Below are positions 25,953-35,314 of a stretch of 64,000 nucleotides of DNA, one piece after another (the first letter of the stretch is position 1; each line of letters opens with the position of its first letter). The notes beneath the pieces were generated by a model, which saw only the letters and a list, made by a program, of their open reading frames with translations, made no database searches and was not told the origin of the DNA. The DNA comes from Paenibacillus terricola (GTDB taxonomy: Bacteria > Bacillota > Bacilli > Paenibacillales > Paenibacillaceae). The stretch covers positions 1 through 64,000 of the forward strand of contig NZ_JACXZA010000010.1 in NCBI RefSeq assembly GCF_014779765.1. The letters are read 5' to 3'. The translations under genes and the position numbers were made by a program.

Positions 25953-26504
25953 TTAAGGATGTCCACGCAGCGCTATATCAATCGCAGCAGCTGCCGACTC
26001 CGCCATTTGCATCACAAGATGAAGCGATGTTGCTTGTAAGGTTTGATACGGTCTAGGTCCTTGTCGATTTACAACGCCTGCAATGGAATAGTCTCCAACG
26101 GGAGCCAAATTCAATCCGATGCCTTCACCAGGCTTCAGCGGGCCTTCTGCAACGGCGAACATACCGATGGATTCGGGTTTGCCCAAGCATGCATCAATGG
26201 CAATGACGATGGCCTCTGCTGGCTGATGGATTCCTTCATGTGCAATCCGCTTCGCATCAAGCGGCTGTTCCATTGTTCCATTAACATTGTTCCAGCCCCT
26301 CGACCGCAGGGCAGTGCCAACTAACGGACCGAATGCATCACCCGTAGAGCAGTCCGTACCTATGCAGACGAACGCTACTTCCCGGCCCAACCGATGAGCC
26401 GCAGCAGCCGTTCTTAACAGCGTCTTAATACCGCTGGCATCAACGGTTATGGACACCCGTTTGGCAGCAGGCTGTGGCTGCCGATTTTTGCTGCGAATTC
26501 CCAT
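25953..26504 (-). CDS. yyaC: Spore protease YyaC (DUF1256)
   Basis: A 183-residue protein with VCIGTDCSTGDAFGPLVG and IAIDACLG motifs and an NRQGPRPYQTLQ region, the hallmarks of the YyaC/DUF1256 family related to the Gpr spore protease. Known from sporulation in Bacillus; biochemical role not settled. Thirty-six bases upstream of the hydrolase gene on the same strand. Supports a spore-forming host. Confidence 0.92.
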   Translation of the reverse strand: MGIRSKNRQPQPAAKRVSITVDASGIKTLLRTAAAAHRLGREVAFVCIGTDCSTGDAFGPLVGTALRSRGWNNVNGTMEQPLDAKRIAHEGIHQPAEAIVIAIDACLGKPESIGMFAVAEGPLKPGEGIGLNLAPVGDYSIAGVVNRQGPRPYQTLQATSLHLVMQMAESAAAAIDIALRGHP

Positions 26505-26650
26505 AATAACGCTTCCGATCCTTTCCTACATTCCTCATCCATGATACTTGATTTCATAAGGATCAGCAATGAACGGCAAGCCCCATTACGCCTTTATCGA
26601 AGCTTATCGGGGATAAGCGGTGCAATTTGGCGATGAACCAATCTAACTTT

Positions 26651-26680
26651 TTGAACACGAACGATAAGACATGGTACAAT
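26651..26680 (+). promoter_or_regulatory. Sigma-A promoter of yfkK
   Basis: TTGAAC, 18-base spacer, TACAAT, 33 bases before the ATG; a good vegetative promoter. Confidence 0.75.
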
Positions 26681-26713
26681 ACAGCAAACGATGGAATAGA
26701 GAGGGATCCTAAC

Positions 26714-26938
26714 ATGAACTTAAATGAGCCAACAATTAGCAATATGGCGTTTATGATCGATGAGATTAAATCCAAGCTGAAGATGGCAACCGCTGCCGCA
26801 ATGCAGCCAAGCCACTTCGATCTCAAACGCTACGAGGACATTAAGGATATATATGAGGTCATTGCTTCCAAACCAAACTTTAGCATCTCGGAAGTTGAGG
26901 CGTTGGTTTCCGAACTGGGCAAGCTTCGGAACCAATAA
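26714..26938 (+). CDS. yfkK: UPF0435 (DUF1128) protein YfkK
   Basis: A 74-residue helical protein beginning MNLNEPTISNMAFMIDEIK and containing FDLKRYEDIKDIYEVI and FSISEVEALVSELG, the pattern of the small UPF0435 family (about 70 residues). Start 26714 is set by AGAGAGGGATCC and by the promoter position. Function unknown. Confidence 0.9.
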   Translation: MNLNEPTISNMAFMIDEIKSKLKMATAAAMQPSHFDLKRYEDIKDIYEVIASKPNFSISEVEALVSELGKLRNQ

Positions 26939-27034
26939 GTCAATAAGTTTAAATATTTAAATTATTAATTACATTTTATAGCATGGATGAACATTATTCT
27001 ACAAATAGCAACAAAAACATACCGTAACGAAAAT

Positions 27035-27066
27035 AAGACCGAGGCTCGTGACGAAGCCTCGGTCTT
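27035..27066 (-). terminator. Intrinsic terminator, possibly bidirectional
   Basis: aagaccgaggct and agcctcggtctt pair perfectly; the minus strand continues TTATTTT. It serves the gene at 27076 and may also stop transcripts from yfkK. Confidence 0.85.
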
Positions 27067-27075
27067 CTGTATCAT

Positions 27076-27540
27076 TTATTGCTCATTCTCGCTTGCTTCT
27101 GGTTCTGGTGTCGCAGTTGGCGCAACCGTCTCAATCGACAGTTTGACCGAAACCTGCTTGCTCTCACCCTTCAAGAACTGCGCCGCACGCTCCAGCTTCT
27201 CTGCCAGTTCGTTACCGCTCAGCGTTACGTTCAGGTGATAGGAGAAGTGATCACCAGGCTGTCTCGAAGCGCCGTAGCCAGCTTGTGCCGCGAAACGATC
27301 TCCGCCATACATTGCTGGAGCGACTGCCTCTCCCGGGAAAAATTTGTCGGACTTGTTCACAACGCGCTCATAGATACGCAGCTTCTTCAGCAGCATATAA
27401 TATTGTGCGGAATGCTTGAAGCCCCAAGCATCACGAATGTCCTTCAGTGTGTAGTCCATCTTCCAACGCTTCAAATGCTCGATTTGTTCCTCTGTATTCA
27501 ACTTCATGAATTCTTCTAGTGGAAAAATTGCGCTAGACAT
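27076..27540 (-). CDS. Hypothetical protein with possible N-terminal HTH
   Basis: A 154-residue protein. Residues about 10-60 (EEQIEHLKRWKMDYTLKDIRD... YYMLLKKLRI) look like a helix-turn-helix. The middle is Gly/Tyr-rich and the C-terminal half gives beta strands, ending in an acidic Pro/Glu tail. I do not recognise a family; a DNA-binding role is only suggested. The 180 bases upstream are AT-rich promoter-like DNA without a gene. Confidence 0.65.
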   Translation of the reverse strand: MSSAIFPLEEFMKLNTEEQIEHLKRWKMDYTLKDIRDAWGFKHSAQYYMLLKKLRIYERVVNKSDKFFPGEAVAPAMYGGDRFAAQAGYGASRQPGDHFSYHLNVTLSGNELAEKLERAAQFLKGESKQVSVKLSIETVAPTATPEPEASENEQ

Positions 27541-27721
27541 CAGTTACTCCTCCAATCGCTATTTCGGCTTGAAAAAATAAGTTACAAAATGACCAAACAT
27601 CATATAAAAATCATTTAGTATTATTTTCTATAAAATAATACCATAAATATTATCTAAAGGCCAATAGTGCAAAACGAATAATTTCAGACATCGTTCGCGC
27701 GAATTAGTGCAATATACATAG

Positions 27722-27768
27722 AAAAACCGCTCCTGTTTGCCACTTCATGACGAACAAGAGCGATTTAT
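27722..27768 (-). terminator. Terminator of the gal operon
   Basis: Minus strand AATCGCTCTTGTT pairs with AACAGGAGCGGTT, followed by TTTTC. Located about 50 bases past galT. Confidence 0.8.
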
Positions 27769-27816
27769 TGTATATATTATATTTCATTAATCTTAAATTA
27801 TTTGAATGAACTACAA

Positions 27817-29412
27817 TTATTGTTCGCGCAGGGAGAGCGACGCCATGAAACGGCGGAATGCCGAGCGGCCTTCCTCTGTTGTTTTATAGACGCCGGCATC
27901 CTTCAGAACAGCAAGGAACTTGTCGCCCGTCTCCTGCTGCAATACAGCAGCAGCCTGCTCCGTGCTAAGAGTATTGCCGTAACGTTCGAGCAGTTCGCGA
28001 ATCCAAGACGCATGCGAGCGCAGTGAGAACGCATCCGCGTCTGCATCCGATTCACTCCATACCTTCTCGCCAGTTAAGTAAGCTGCAATTGCTTCAAGCT
28101 CCGACTTCAAACGGCCAGGAAGAACAGCCAGACCCATAACTTCGATCAAGCCGATGTTCTCTTTCTTCACGTGATGAAGTTCGCGGTGCGGATGGAAAAT
28201 GCCATCCGGATGCTCTTCGCTTGTCCGGTTGTTGCGGAGCACGAGATCCAGTTCGTATTCGCCGTTGTTCAACCGTGCAATCGGTGTAATCGTGTTATGC
28301 GGAATACGGCTGCCGTCCGCGCCTTCGCTGTATGCAAGCACATCCGCGTCTGCATCGGAGTATTCGCGCCATGCATCCAGAATTCGATTCGCTGCCGTCA
28401 TCACAGCTGCGCTGCTGCTGCCATTGACGCGTATAACCGACATTGGCCACCGTACGATTCCGAAGCGAACATTCGCTGCCGAAGGATCGACGAACGACGC
28501 TTCAACCGGCGCTTCTTCCATCGGGAACGTATGTCTGCCCGCCTGGAAATGATCGTGGTGAAGAATCGAACCGCCAACGATCGGCAGATCGGCATTCGAG
28601 CCGATGAAGTAATGCGGCATAGCATCGATGAAGTTCAGCAGACGGCCGAACGTCTCATGCGAGATACGCATCGGCGAATGCTCGCCTTTGAGCACAATAC
28701 TGTGCTCGTTGTAATACACATACGGCGAATATTGGAAGTACCAGCGTTCCCCGCGAAGATCCAGCGGCAGTACGCGAAGGTTCTGACGCGCGGGGTGATC
28801 GGCTCTGCCTGCGTAACCGACGTTCGTCTCGCACAGCAGACATTTCGGGTAGCGACTTGGCGGGAGCGTCTTAAGAAGCGCAATCTCCTTCGGATCTTTC
28901 TCCGGCTTGGACAGATTGATTGTAATCTCCAACTTGCCGAATGTCGTCTCGTGGCGCCAGTACTGGTTCTTCCGAATGCGGTTCATTTGAATATAGTTCG
29001 AATCGATATTCAGCTGATAGAAGCGGTTTGTCGCCGCTTCAACCCCTTCACGCTCCGCCGTTGCGCGGAATGAAGCAACCACTTCCGACGGGCGCCCCAT
29101 CAGCATGCCCATGATGCGGGCATCCAGCAGATCACGCTGCGTGAGGGTGTCGTCCGGAATGAGCCCTGTCTCTGCTGCGAAGTCAAGCAGCGGCTCAAGC
29201 AGCGTTATCGGACTATCCAACTCTTCTTCCGGCAGCTTTCCTTCATACGGAGCTGTGAATTGGAACAATTCAAGCAAGGCGTTGCGGGTATATGATTCAT
29301 CAAGCGGATCAATCATTTCACGCTGCAGACCGAAGCGGACAAGCCGTTCGATCAGCATGGATGCCTGATCAGCATCAATTGCAGCATGTAGTTGTTCTGT
29401 CATAGCTGTCAC
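27817..29412 (-). CDS. galT: UDP-glucose--hexose-1-phosphate uridylyltransferase
   Basis: A 531-residue GalT of the long Bacillota type. It moves UMP from UDP-glucose to galactose-1-phosphate. The nucleophile region reads SILHHDHFQAG. It is the third gene of a galK-galE-galT operon, 30 bases behind galE. Product UDP-galactose is recycled by GalE, so the three genes form a complete Leloir pathway short of the mutarotase. Confidence 0.96.
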   Translation of the reverse strand: MTAMTEQLHAAIDADQASMLIERLVRFGLQREMIDPLDESYTRNALLELFQFTAPYEGKLPEEELDSPITLLEPLLDFAAETGLIPDDTLTQRDLLDARIMGMLMGRPSEVVASFRATAEREGVEAATNRFYQLNIDSNYIQMNRIRKNQYWRHETTFGKLEITINLSKPEKDPKEIALLKTLPPSRYPKCLLCETNVGYAGRADHPARQNLRVLPLDLRGERWYFQYSPYVYYNEHSIVLKGEHSPMRISHETFGRLLNFIDAMPHYFIGSNADLPIVGGSILHHDHFQAGRHTFPMEEAPVEASFVDPSAANVRFGIVRWPMSVIRVNGSSSAAVMTAANRILDAWREYSDADADVLAYSEGADGSRIPHNTITPIARLNNGEYELDLVLRNNRTSEEHPDGIFHPHRELHHVKKENIGLIEVMGLAVLPGRLKSELEAIAAYLTGEKVWSESDADADAFSLRSHASWIRELLERYGNTLSTEQAAAVLQQETGDKFLAVLKDAGVYKTTEEGRSAFRRFMASLSLREQ

Positions 29413-29442
29413 TCCTTCTATTTAGAGGCCGAACACGCACTA

Positions 29443-30432
29443 TTAGTTCTTGCCGTAGCCGTTCGGATTCGCCGAATGCCACTGCCAAGCGCTGCGGATG
29501 ATGTCATCAAGTTTGTCGCGCTTCGGCTGCCAGCCGAGCTCCTTGCGGGCACGGTCGGACGAAGCGATCAGAACGGCAGGGTCGCCTGCGCGGCGAGCTT
29601 CCATGACGACTGGAATTTCCCGCTCCGTCACATTGCGCGCAATATCGATAACTTGCTTCACGGAGAAGCCTTGACCGTTGCCAAGATTGTAGACCGCGCT
29701 GTCTTCGCCGCGGCGGAGACGGTCAACTGCAAGCACATGCGCATCAGCTAGATCGCTGACATGAATGTAGTCGCGGATGCACGTACCATCCTCTGTTGGG
29801 TAGTCGTCGCCGAATACCGAGATGTGCGGACGTTGACCAAGCGCAGCTTGCAGCACGATTGGAATCAGGTGCGTCTCCGGGCTGTGGTCCTCGCCAATCT
29901 TCCCGCTAGCGTGTGCGCCAGCTGCATTGAAGTAGCGAAGCGACACATAATGGATGCCGTGAGCGGTGTCGAACCATTTCATCATTTTCTCCATCGCCAG
30001 CTTCGTCTCGCCGTATGCATTCGTTGGCACCGTGCGGTCATGCTCATCGATTGGAACGCGCTCCGGTTCGCCATATGTTGCAGCCGTCGACGAGAAGACG
30101 ATGCGCTTCACGCCGTTCTTGTTCATTGCTTCGAGCAGGCACAATGTGCCATACACGTTGTTGTGATAGTATTTGCCCGGATTCGTCATGCTCTCGCCGA
30201 CGAGCGAGTTCGCTGCGAAGTGGATAACCGCGTCGATCGAATTCTCTTTGAACACTTGATCGAGGAATGCTTCATCACGAAGGTCGCCTTCGTACAGCTT
30301 GCCGCCAAGCACCGCTTCACGATGTCCCTGCTGCAGATTGTCAACAATGACGATTTCTTCTCCGCGCTCCAGCAATGCGGCTACTGTATGCGAGCCAATG
30401 TAGCCTGCGCCACCCGTTACTAATACTGCCAT
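29443..30432 (-). CDS. galE: UDP-glucose 4-epimerase
   Basis: A 329-residue extended SDR. The NAD motif is GGAGYIGSH at residues 7-15, catalytic Tyr and Lys are in YGETK, and FSSTAATYGEP carries the catalytic Ser/Thr. It interconverts UDP-galactose and UDP-glucose. Middle gene of the gal operon. Confidence 0.97.
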   Translation of the reverse strand: MAVLVTGGAGYIGSHTVAALLERGEEIVIVDNLQQGHREAVLGGKLYEGDLRDEAFLDQVFKENSIDAVIHFAANSLVGESMTNPGKYYHNNVYGTLCLLEAMNKNGVKRIVFSSTAATYGEPERVPIDEHDRTVPTNAYGETKLAMEKMMKWFDTAHGIHYVSLRYFNAAGAHASGKIGEDHSPETHLIPIVLQAALGQRPHISVFGDDYPTEDGTCIRDYIHVSDLADAHVLAVDRLRRGEDSAVYNLGNGQGFSVKQVIDIARNVTEREIPVVMEARRAGDPAVLIASSDRARKELGWQPKRDKLDDIIRSAWQWHSANPNGYGKN

Positions 30433-30484
30433 ACCGAATCTCTCCCTTATTTTAGAGGTAGTTCAAAATAGATTATCTGAAAGC

Positions 30485-31657
30485 TTATACAAGCTCTTCT
30501 ACGCCGTTGCCGATGCTGCAAACGTAGAAGTCGGCCGTAAGGCCTGTCGCTTCGTTATACTTGCGGCCCACTTCTTCCTTGAAGCGCTCAATCGCATCTT
30601 CATGAACAAGCGATACCGTGCAGCCGCCGAAGCCTGCGCCTGTCATCCGCGAGCCCAGCACGCCTTCAACGCTGCGCGCGGCTTCAACCATTGCATCCAA
30701 CTCAGCGCCAGTTACTTCATACAGGTCGCGCAGCGAGTCATGCGAACCATTCATCAAGCGACCGAACGCTGCCAGATCATTCGCCTTCAGCACTTCAATC
30801 GAACGGAGAACGCGATCGATTTCTTCTACGACGTGACGCGCGCGGCGGCGAACCGTCTCATCTTGAATCAAATGCTCGCTTGCTTCGAACTGCTCCAGGC
30901 TCAGCTGGCCAAGCAGCGTAAGCGATGGATGCGCCTGCTGCAAATCCGCTACCGCCTGCTCGCATTGACCGCGGCGCTCGTTATACTTCGAGTCCGCCAG
31001 ACCGCGGCGTTTGTTCGTGTTGCCGATGACAAGCTTGTAAGCGTCCGATTGGAACGGAATCAGATCATATTCGAGCGTGTCGCACATAAGCAGAATCGCG
31101 TGATCCTTCTGTCCGTTCGCAACAGCGAATTGGTCCATGATGCCGCATTTGACACCGTTGAACTCATTCTCCGAGCGTTGTGCCAGCTTCGCAATTTCAA
31201 CCGTGTCGATCGGCTGGCCTGCTACGCTCAATAGCGCGAACGCCGTCACAACCTCAATCGATGCTGAGGAGGACAAGCCAGCTCCGTTCGGTATCTCGCC
31301 ATGATAGAGCAGGTCGAAGCCGCTGCTGAATACAACGCCGCGCTGCTGAAGCTCATGAACGATACCCTTCGGATAGTTCATCCAGTCATCCTTCTTGTCG
31401 TAGACGATGCTTCCAAGCGATACTTCACCGCGCAGCTCGAAGTTCGTCGATGCGAATGCCAGCTTGTTGTCTGTACGCGGACGAAGCAGCAGCGTTGTAC
31501 CGAACGTCAGCGCTGCCGGGAACACATAACCGCCATTATAGTCGGTATGCTCGCCGATCAGGTTCACGCGTCCTGGTGCATGGAAAACTCGGATTGTATC
31601 TTCGGACCCGCCGAAAAGCGTAATGAATTGCTGTTTCAGTTGTTGTAGGTTAGCCAT
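30485..31657 (-). CDS. galK: Galactokinase
   Basis: A 390-residue GHMP kinase that phosphorylates galactose at C1. Motifs: GRVNLIGEHTDYNGG (substrate), GAGLSSSAS (ATP loop) and GAGFGGC near the C-terminus. Start 31657 gives the usual family length. First gene of the gal operon, divergent from an AraC-type regulator that probably controls it. Confidence 0.97.
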   Translation of the reverse strand: MANLQQLKQQFITLFGGSEDTIRVFHAPGRVNLIGEHTDYNGGYVFPAALTFGTTLLLRPRTDNKLAFASTNFELRGEVSLGSIVYDKKDDWMNYPKGIVHELQQRGVVFSSGFDLLYHGEIPNGAGLSSSASIEVVTAFALLSVAGQPIDTVEIAKLAQRSENEFNGVKCGIMDQFAVANGQKDHAILLMCDTLEYDLIPFQSDAYKLVIGNTNKRRGLADSKYNERRGQCEQAVADLQQAHPSLTLLGQLSLEQFEASEHLIQDETVRRRARHVVEEIDRVLRSIEVLKANDLAAFGRLMNGSHDSLRDLYEVTGAELDAMVEAARSVEGVLGSRMTGAGFGGCTVSLVHEDAIERFKEEVGRKYNEATGLTADFYVCSIGNGVEELV

Positions 31658-31710
31658 TGTAGCGATCACATTCCTTATCTTATCGAAATGAATTGCTGTT
31701 ATCTGTATCC

Positions 31711-31739
31711 AGTATAACGGAATCAGCGAATGATCGAAA
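31711..31739 (-). promoter_or_regulatory. Probable gal operon promoter
   Basis: Minus strand TTTCGA (31739-31734), 17-base spacer, TATACT (31716-31711), about 55 bases before galK. The weak -35 fits activator control. Confidence 0.5.
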
Positions 31740-31745
31740 ATGGCG

Positions 31746-31779
31746 TGAAGTGCTTTTCACATGGATTTATGTGACTTCA
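31746..31779. promoter_or_regulatory. Nested inverted repeats between galK and the AraC regulator
   Basis: Outer arms tgaagt / acttca and inner arms cacat / atgtg lie just upstream of the gal -35. The left part, TGAAGTGCTTTTCA, also resembles a degenerate cre box. Position fits an operator for the divergent AraC protein. Confidence 0.45.
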
Positions 31780-31907
31780 TTCCTTGCATGATTCGCTATC
31801 CTATTGCACAATAAGGATAACTTAGCGTTTAATACACTATAAGATGTGACTTTAATATTATGGTAAATTTATGAACATGCACTTTATGTAATAGGGAGAT
31901 GCGAACG

Positions 31908-32762
31908 ATGAAGCATCCGTATACGTATACCGTTGCCTCTAACCACTCTTCCGAACGTTTCCATGGGCTGAACGTATTGTTCGCCGGCGAAAGCCAGACG
32001 AAGCCAGGTCACAAGGTTGGGCCGAAGGTTTACGATTATTACCTCATGCACTATATCTTATCGGGAAGCGGTACCTTCACGGTCGATGAGACGCCCTACG
32101 AGCTTAAGGCAGGGGATACGTTTCTAATCGAGCCGGAGCAGTTGATCCGGTATACTTCGAGCGACTCTGAACCTTGGATGTATCGGTGGATTGCTTTCGA
32201 GGGGAAAGAGACGGACAAGCTGCTGGAGTCATGCGGTTTCCGCGGATCGAATCGGGTGCTTCGGCAAGAGGCAGACCGGCGGACCCGTGTATTGTACCGG
32301 CACGTCTATCAGTCGCTGCGGGAAGGCGGGGTTATGGCCGCTGTGGAAGCTGCAGGCTACCTGCAGCTTCTATTCAGCATGTATGGCAGTAAGGCGGCTG
32401 GACTAGAGGGCAGTGTGGAACGCAGCGAGAATGGCGGCGAGACGCTTGTCCGCCAAGTTACGCACTACTTGTCAGCCCAATTCGCCATGCCGGTCTCCAT
32501 CGAGCAAATGGCGGAAACGCTTGGCTATAACCGCGCTTATCTGTCCCGAGTGTTCAAGCGTGCAACAGGCATGACACCCGTCACTTTCCTGCTCCGGCTT
32601 CGTATCGATAAGGCCCGTCTGCTACTACGGGAACGCCCTGAGCTTACGGTTGAGCAGATCGCCGCATCCGTAGGCATTCCCGATGCCCTCTATTTCTCCA
32701 AGCAATTCAAACGGATCTACGAGCAGTCGCCCTCTTCTTATCGCCGCGACATTCTTCAATGA
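31908..32762 (+). CDS. AraC-family regulator, likely gal activator
   Basis: A 284-residue regulator. The N-terminal cupin-like sensor domain has HYILSGSGTFTV and AGDTFLIEP. The C-terminal AraC domain (about 185-283) has two helix-turn-helices (IEQMAETLGYNRAYLSRVFK and VEQIAASVGIPDALYFSKQFK). Start 31908 is preferred over 31899 because AGGGAG lies nine bases ahead. Its divergent position to galKET suggests it senses galactose or a galactoside. Confidence 0.92.
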   Translation: MKHPYTYTVASNHSSERFHGLNVLFAGESQTKPGHKVGPKVYDYYLMHYILSGSGTFTVDETPYELKAGDTFLIEPEQLIRYTSSDSEPWMYRWIAFEGKETDKLLESCGFRGSNRVLRQEADRRTRVLYRHVYQSLREGGVMAAVEAAGYLQLLFSMYGSKAAGLEGSVERSENGGETLVRQVTHYLSAQFAMPVSIEQMAETLGYNRAYLSRVFKRATGMTPVTFLLRLRIDKARLLLRERPELTVEQIAASVGIPDALYFSKQFKRIYEQSPSSYRRDILQ

Positions 32763-32782
32763 GCGGAATGCCCCGACTGCGC

Positions 32783-33841
32783 TTATTGAGCGTATTGCAG
32801 CTTAACGATGGACTCCCGTCTTCCGATCAACCGGCCTGCATCATTGTACATGGAAGACGGGAACGATTCGCCGATCTGCTGACTTAGCTGATCGGCTGCA
32901 CTAAGGCTCAGCAGGCCAGCGCTTGCAAGCTGCTGTAAGGAATCGGATAGAATGACGGGCCAGGCCGACTCGCTGCCGTCCGACATTTTGACAATGATGC
33001 CGAGCCCTTCCTTCCTCAATCCCAGCGCAAATACGCCTTGGGCACCGCTCTTGGCAACGCAGTTGTTATTGCGAAGCAGCAGGCTCGCCAGCCTTCCCGT
33101 TCCTTCCACGAGATCAGGACGTGCATTCATTGCGCTTGTAATGCGGTCGAGCATCGTCCGTACATCCTCTCCAAGACTGACAGGCGGGGCCGCCAGTCTT
33201 GCATAGAGCAGCGCAAGTCTGCTTAACGGAATGGTGTACACCGGCAATCCGCAACCATCGAACCCACCCGTCAATTCTGCAGCAGCAAGCCCCGTCAATT
33301 CTGCGATCCAATGGCGGATCGATTGCTGGATCGGATGGTTAAGCTCGACATAAGTGTCCAATGGCCATTCCTCCAACCTGCAAGCAGCAACCAGTCCAAT
33401 ATGTTTGCCGGCACAGTTGTGGAACAACTTGCGGGGCTTGCCGCCCGCTTGGATGTACGCATCACGAGCTTCTGTATCGAGAGGAAGACCCTCATCAAAG
33501 ACAAGCTGCTCTTCTTTCACCCCTAATTCGCGCAGCATCAGCTCCAGCATCTGAACATGTACAGGTTCTCCTCGATGGGAAGCTGTCATCATCGCGATCG
33601 CCGCTTCCGGCAGCCCTTGGATATCCATAACGCCTGCGCTAATAATAGGCAGCACTTGAACAGGCTTTGCTGTCGACCGCATAAAAGTCGGAACTTCCGC
33701 TTCCCCCGCCCATGCGGCGAGTGTTCCCTCTGCATTCACAACAGCAATATGACCATGATGCACATTCTCGGTCTCTGCGCCCCTTATCGTCACAGCCAGC
33801 GGAATACCGCCGGTCTCCACTCGTTCTGCATTCGTACCCAT
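32783..33841 (-). CDS. Asparaginase II-family protein
   Basis: A 352-residue protein of the Asparaginase_II family (PF06089), which is distinct from the classical AnsA/AnsB fold. Typical motifs: FMRSTAKPVQVLP near residue 55, TASHRGE, NCAGKH and GGFDGCGLP. Probable reaction is hydrolysis of L-asparagine. Start 33841 is set by GAGAGGGG nine bases upstream. Convergent with the AraC gene at a 20-base gap and divergent from the FAD oxidoreductase. Confidence 0.9.
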   Translation of the reverse strand: MGTNAERVETGGIPLAVTIRGAETENVHHGHIAVVNAEGTLAAWAGEAEVPTFMRSTAKPVQVLPIISAGVMDIQGLPEAAIAMMTASHRGEPVHVQMLELMLRELGVKEEQLVFDEGLPLDTEARDAYIQAGGKPRKLFHNCAGKHIGLVAACRLEEWPLDTYVELNHPIQQSIRHWIAELTGLAAAELTGGFDGCGLPVYTIPLSRLALLYARLAAPPVSLGEDVRTMLDRITSAMNARPDLVEGTGRLASLLLRNNNCVAKSGAQGVFALGLRKEGLGIIVKMSDGSESAWPVILSDSLQQLASAGLLSLSAADQLSQQIGESFPSSMYNDAGRLIGRRESIVKLQYAQ

Positions 33842-34016
33842 CCGCTGCATCCCCTCTCGAACAGCTCCATCACACTGCCGTTTTGTGCTTATCGCTCAGT
33901 AATGTTCCCGTCCTGCTATCGATTATATTCGGCTCTTGTCGATGCAAGGACATCGATCCATGATGGAGCATTGGATAACTAGAATTGGACATAGTAAGAA
34001 CGGGAGTGATTGTTGG

Positions 34017-35258
34017 ATGACGAGGAAACAATTGCACGCAGGTTCTATGTACTGGCCGACCACAACAACGAGGCCCGCCCCATCCTATGACATGCTCGGA
34101 GAGCGGTCGGTTCAATGCGACGTCGCGATTATCGGAGGCGGCATGTCAGGCATATCGAATGGCCATGCTTTTGCCAGCCAAGGTTTGCGGACTGTTGTCT
34201 TAGAGCGGGAAACGATTGCCGGCGGCAGTTCTTCAGCCAATACGGGGCTAATCCAGTTCTCGAATGACATCATGCTGACCGACCTGGCTGATCAGATTGG
34301 AGAGCATCGTGCGGTCCTCTTTTACAAAGCGTGTAAAGATGCCGTTAAGCAATTAGACGCCTTAACCGAACGTCTTCCGCAAAGAGGAGGCTTCAAACAG
34401 CGCTCCAGTCTTTACTTGGCCAGCTCAGAGCAGGAAGTGCCCAAGCTGAGAAGAGAATACGAAATTCTTCACAAACACGGTTTCGATGTAGAATGGTGGT
34501 CTTCGCAGCAAATTCGAGCCCATTTCCCATTCACGAAGCCTGCTGCAATTGTAATGCATGGCGATGCGGAGCTTAATCCGTTTGTGTTCATTACCGAGCT
34601 TGCTGAGGATGCTGTTCGGCAAGGCCTCACCATTTATGAACATACCGACGTGGTCGCACAACACACGAATGATGATGGGCACCTGCTTACCACTTCCGAT
34701 GGTGGGACCATTGCAGCCAAACATGTCATATTCGCTATAGGTTATGAGCCGGAGGAATTGCGCAGCAAGCTGATTAAGTCCGATCTGAATCGAAGCTTCG
34801 TTATCGTGACCGTGCCTCAAGATGCTCCGCTGGTCGTCTGGCATGAAAGGATGATGATCTGGGAAACCGCCCGGCCTTATTTGTACATGCGGACGACACA
34901 GGATAATCGTATAATCATCGGCGGATTGGATGAAGATCCATCAGAGCCAATCGAGGGCGCAATCGCACGAAACAAACGAAACGACAAACTGCATGACCGT
35001 TTAATGCAAATGTTTCCGACTTTAACAGCGCCAATCGAGTACGAATGGAGCGCTACGTTCGGCGAATCGTGCGATGGCCTTCCTTTCATCGGACGTGATC
35101 CCGTGCGCAGTAATGTATACTACTGCCTCGGTTATGGCGGCAATGGTACGGTCTATAGTCTAATTGGCTGTCAACTGCTGTACGAGCTCATTCAAGGTCG
35201 CTCTTCGCCAATTGCGGATATTGTGCGTCTAGATCGCCCATCCATTCTTTCGATATAA
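34017..35258 (+). CDS. FAD-dependent amine/amino-acid oxidoreductase (DAO family)
   Basis: A 413-residue flavoprotein with the dinucleotide motif VAIIGGGMSGI (about 33-43) and late FAD contacts FGESCDGLPFIG and YGGNGTVYS. It resembles gamma-glutamylputrescine oxidase and D-amino-acid dehydrogenase relatives; substrate is open. Start 34017 follows GGGAG at 11 bases. Divergent from the asparaginase-like gene, which hints at amino acid use. Confidence 0.88.
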   Translation: MTRKQLHAGSMYWPTTTTRPAPSYDMLGERSVQCDVAIIGGGMSGISNGHAFASQGLRTVVLERETIAGGSSSANTGLIQFSNDIMLTDLADQIGEHRAVLFYKACKDAVKQLDALTERLPQRGGFKQRSSLYLASSEQEVPKLRREYEILHKHGFDVEWWSSQQIRAHFPFTKPAAIVMHGDAELNPFVFITELAEDAVRQGLTIYEHTDVVAQHTNDDGHLLTTSDGGTIAAKHVIFAIGYEPEELRSKLIKSDLNRSFVIVTVPQDAPLVVWHERMMIWETARPYLYMRTTQDNRIIIGGLDEDPSEPIEGAIARNKRNDKLHDRLMQMFPTLTAPIEYEWSATFGESCDGLPFIGRDPVRSNVYYCLGYGGNGTVYSLIGCQLLYELIQGRSSPIADIVRLDRPSILSI

Positions 35259-35264
35259 ACAACT

Positions 35265-35298
35265 GCAGCCGGCCTTCCTGCTACAGGATGACCGGCTG
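35265..35298. terminator. Hairpin between convergent genes
   Basis: cagccgg and ccggctg form the stem base, with further pairing inside. No clear T-run. Probably terminates one or both convergent genes. Confidence 0.5.
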
Positions 35299-35314
35299 AT
35301 ATAATCGTTATGCT

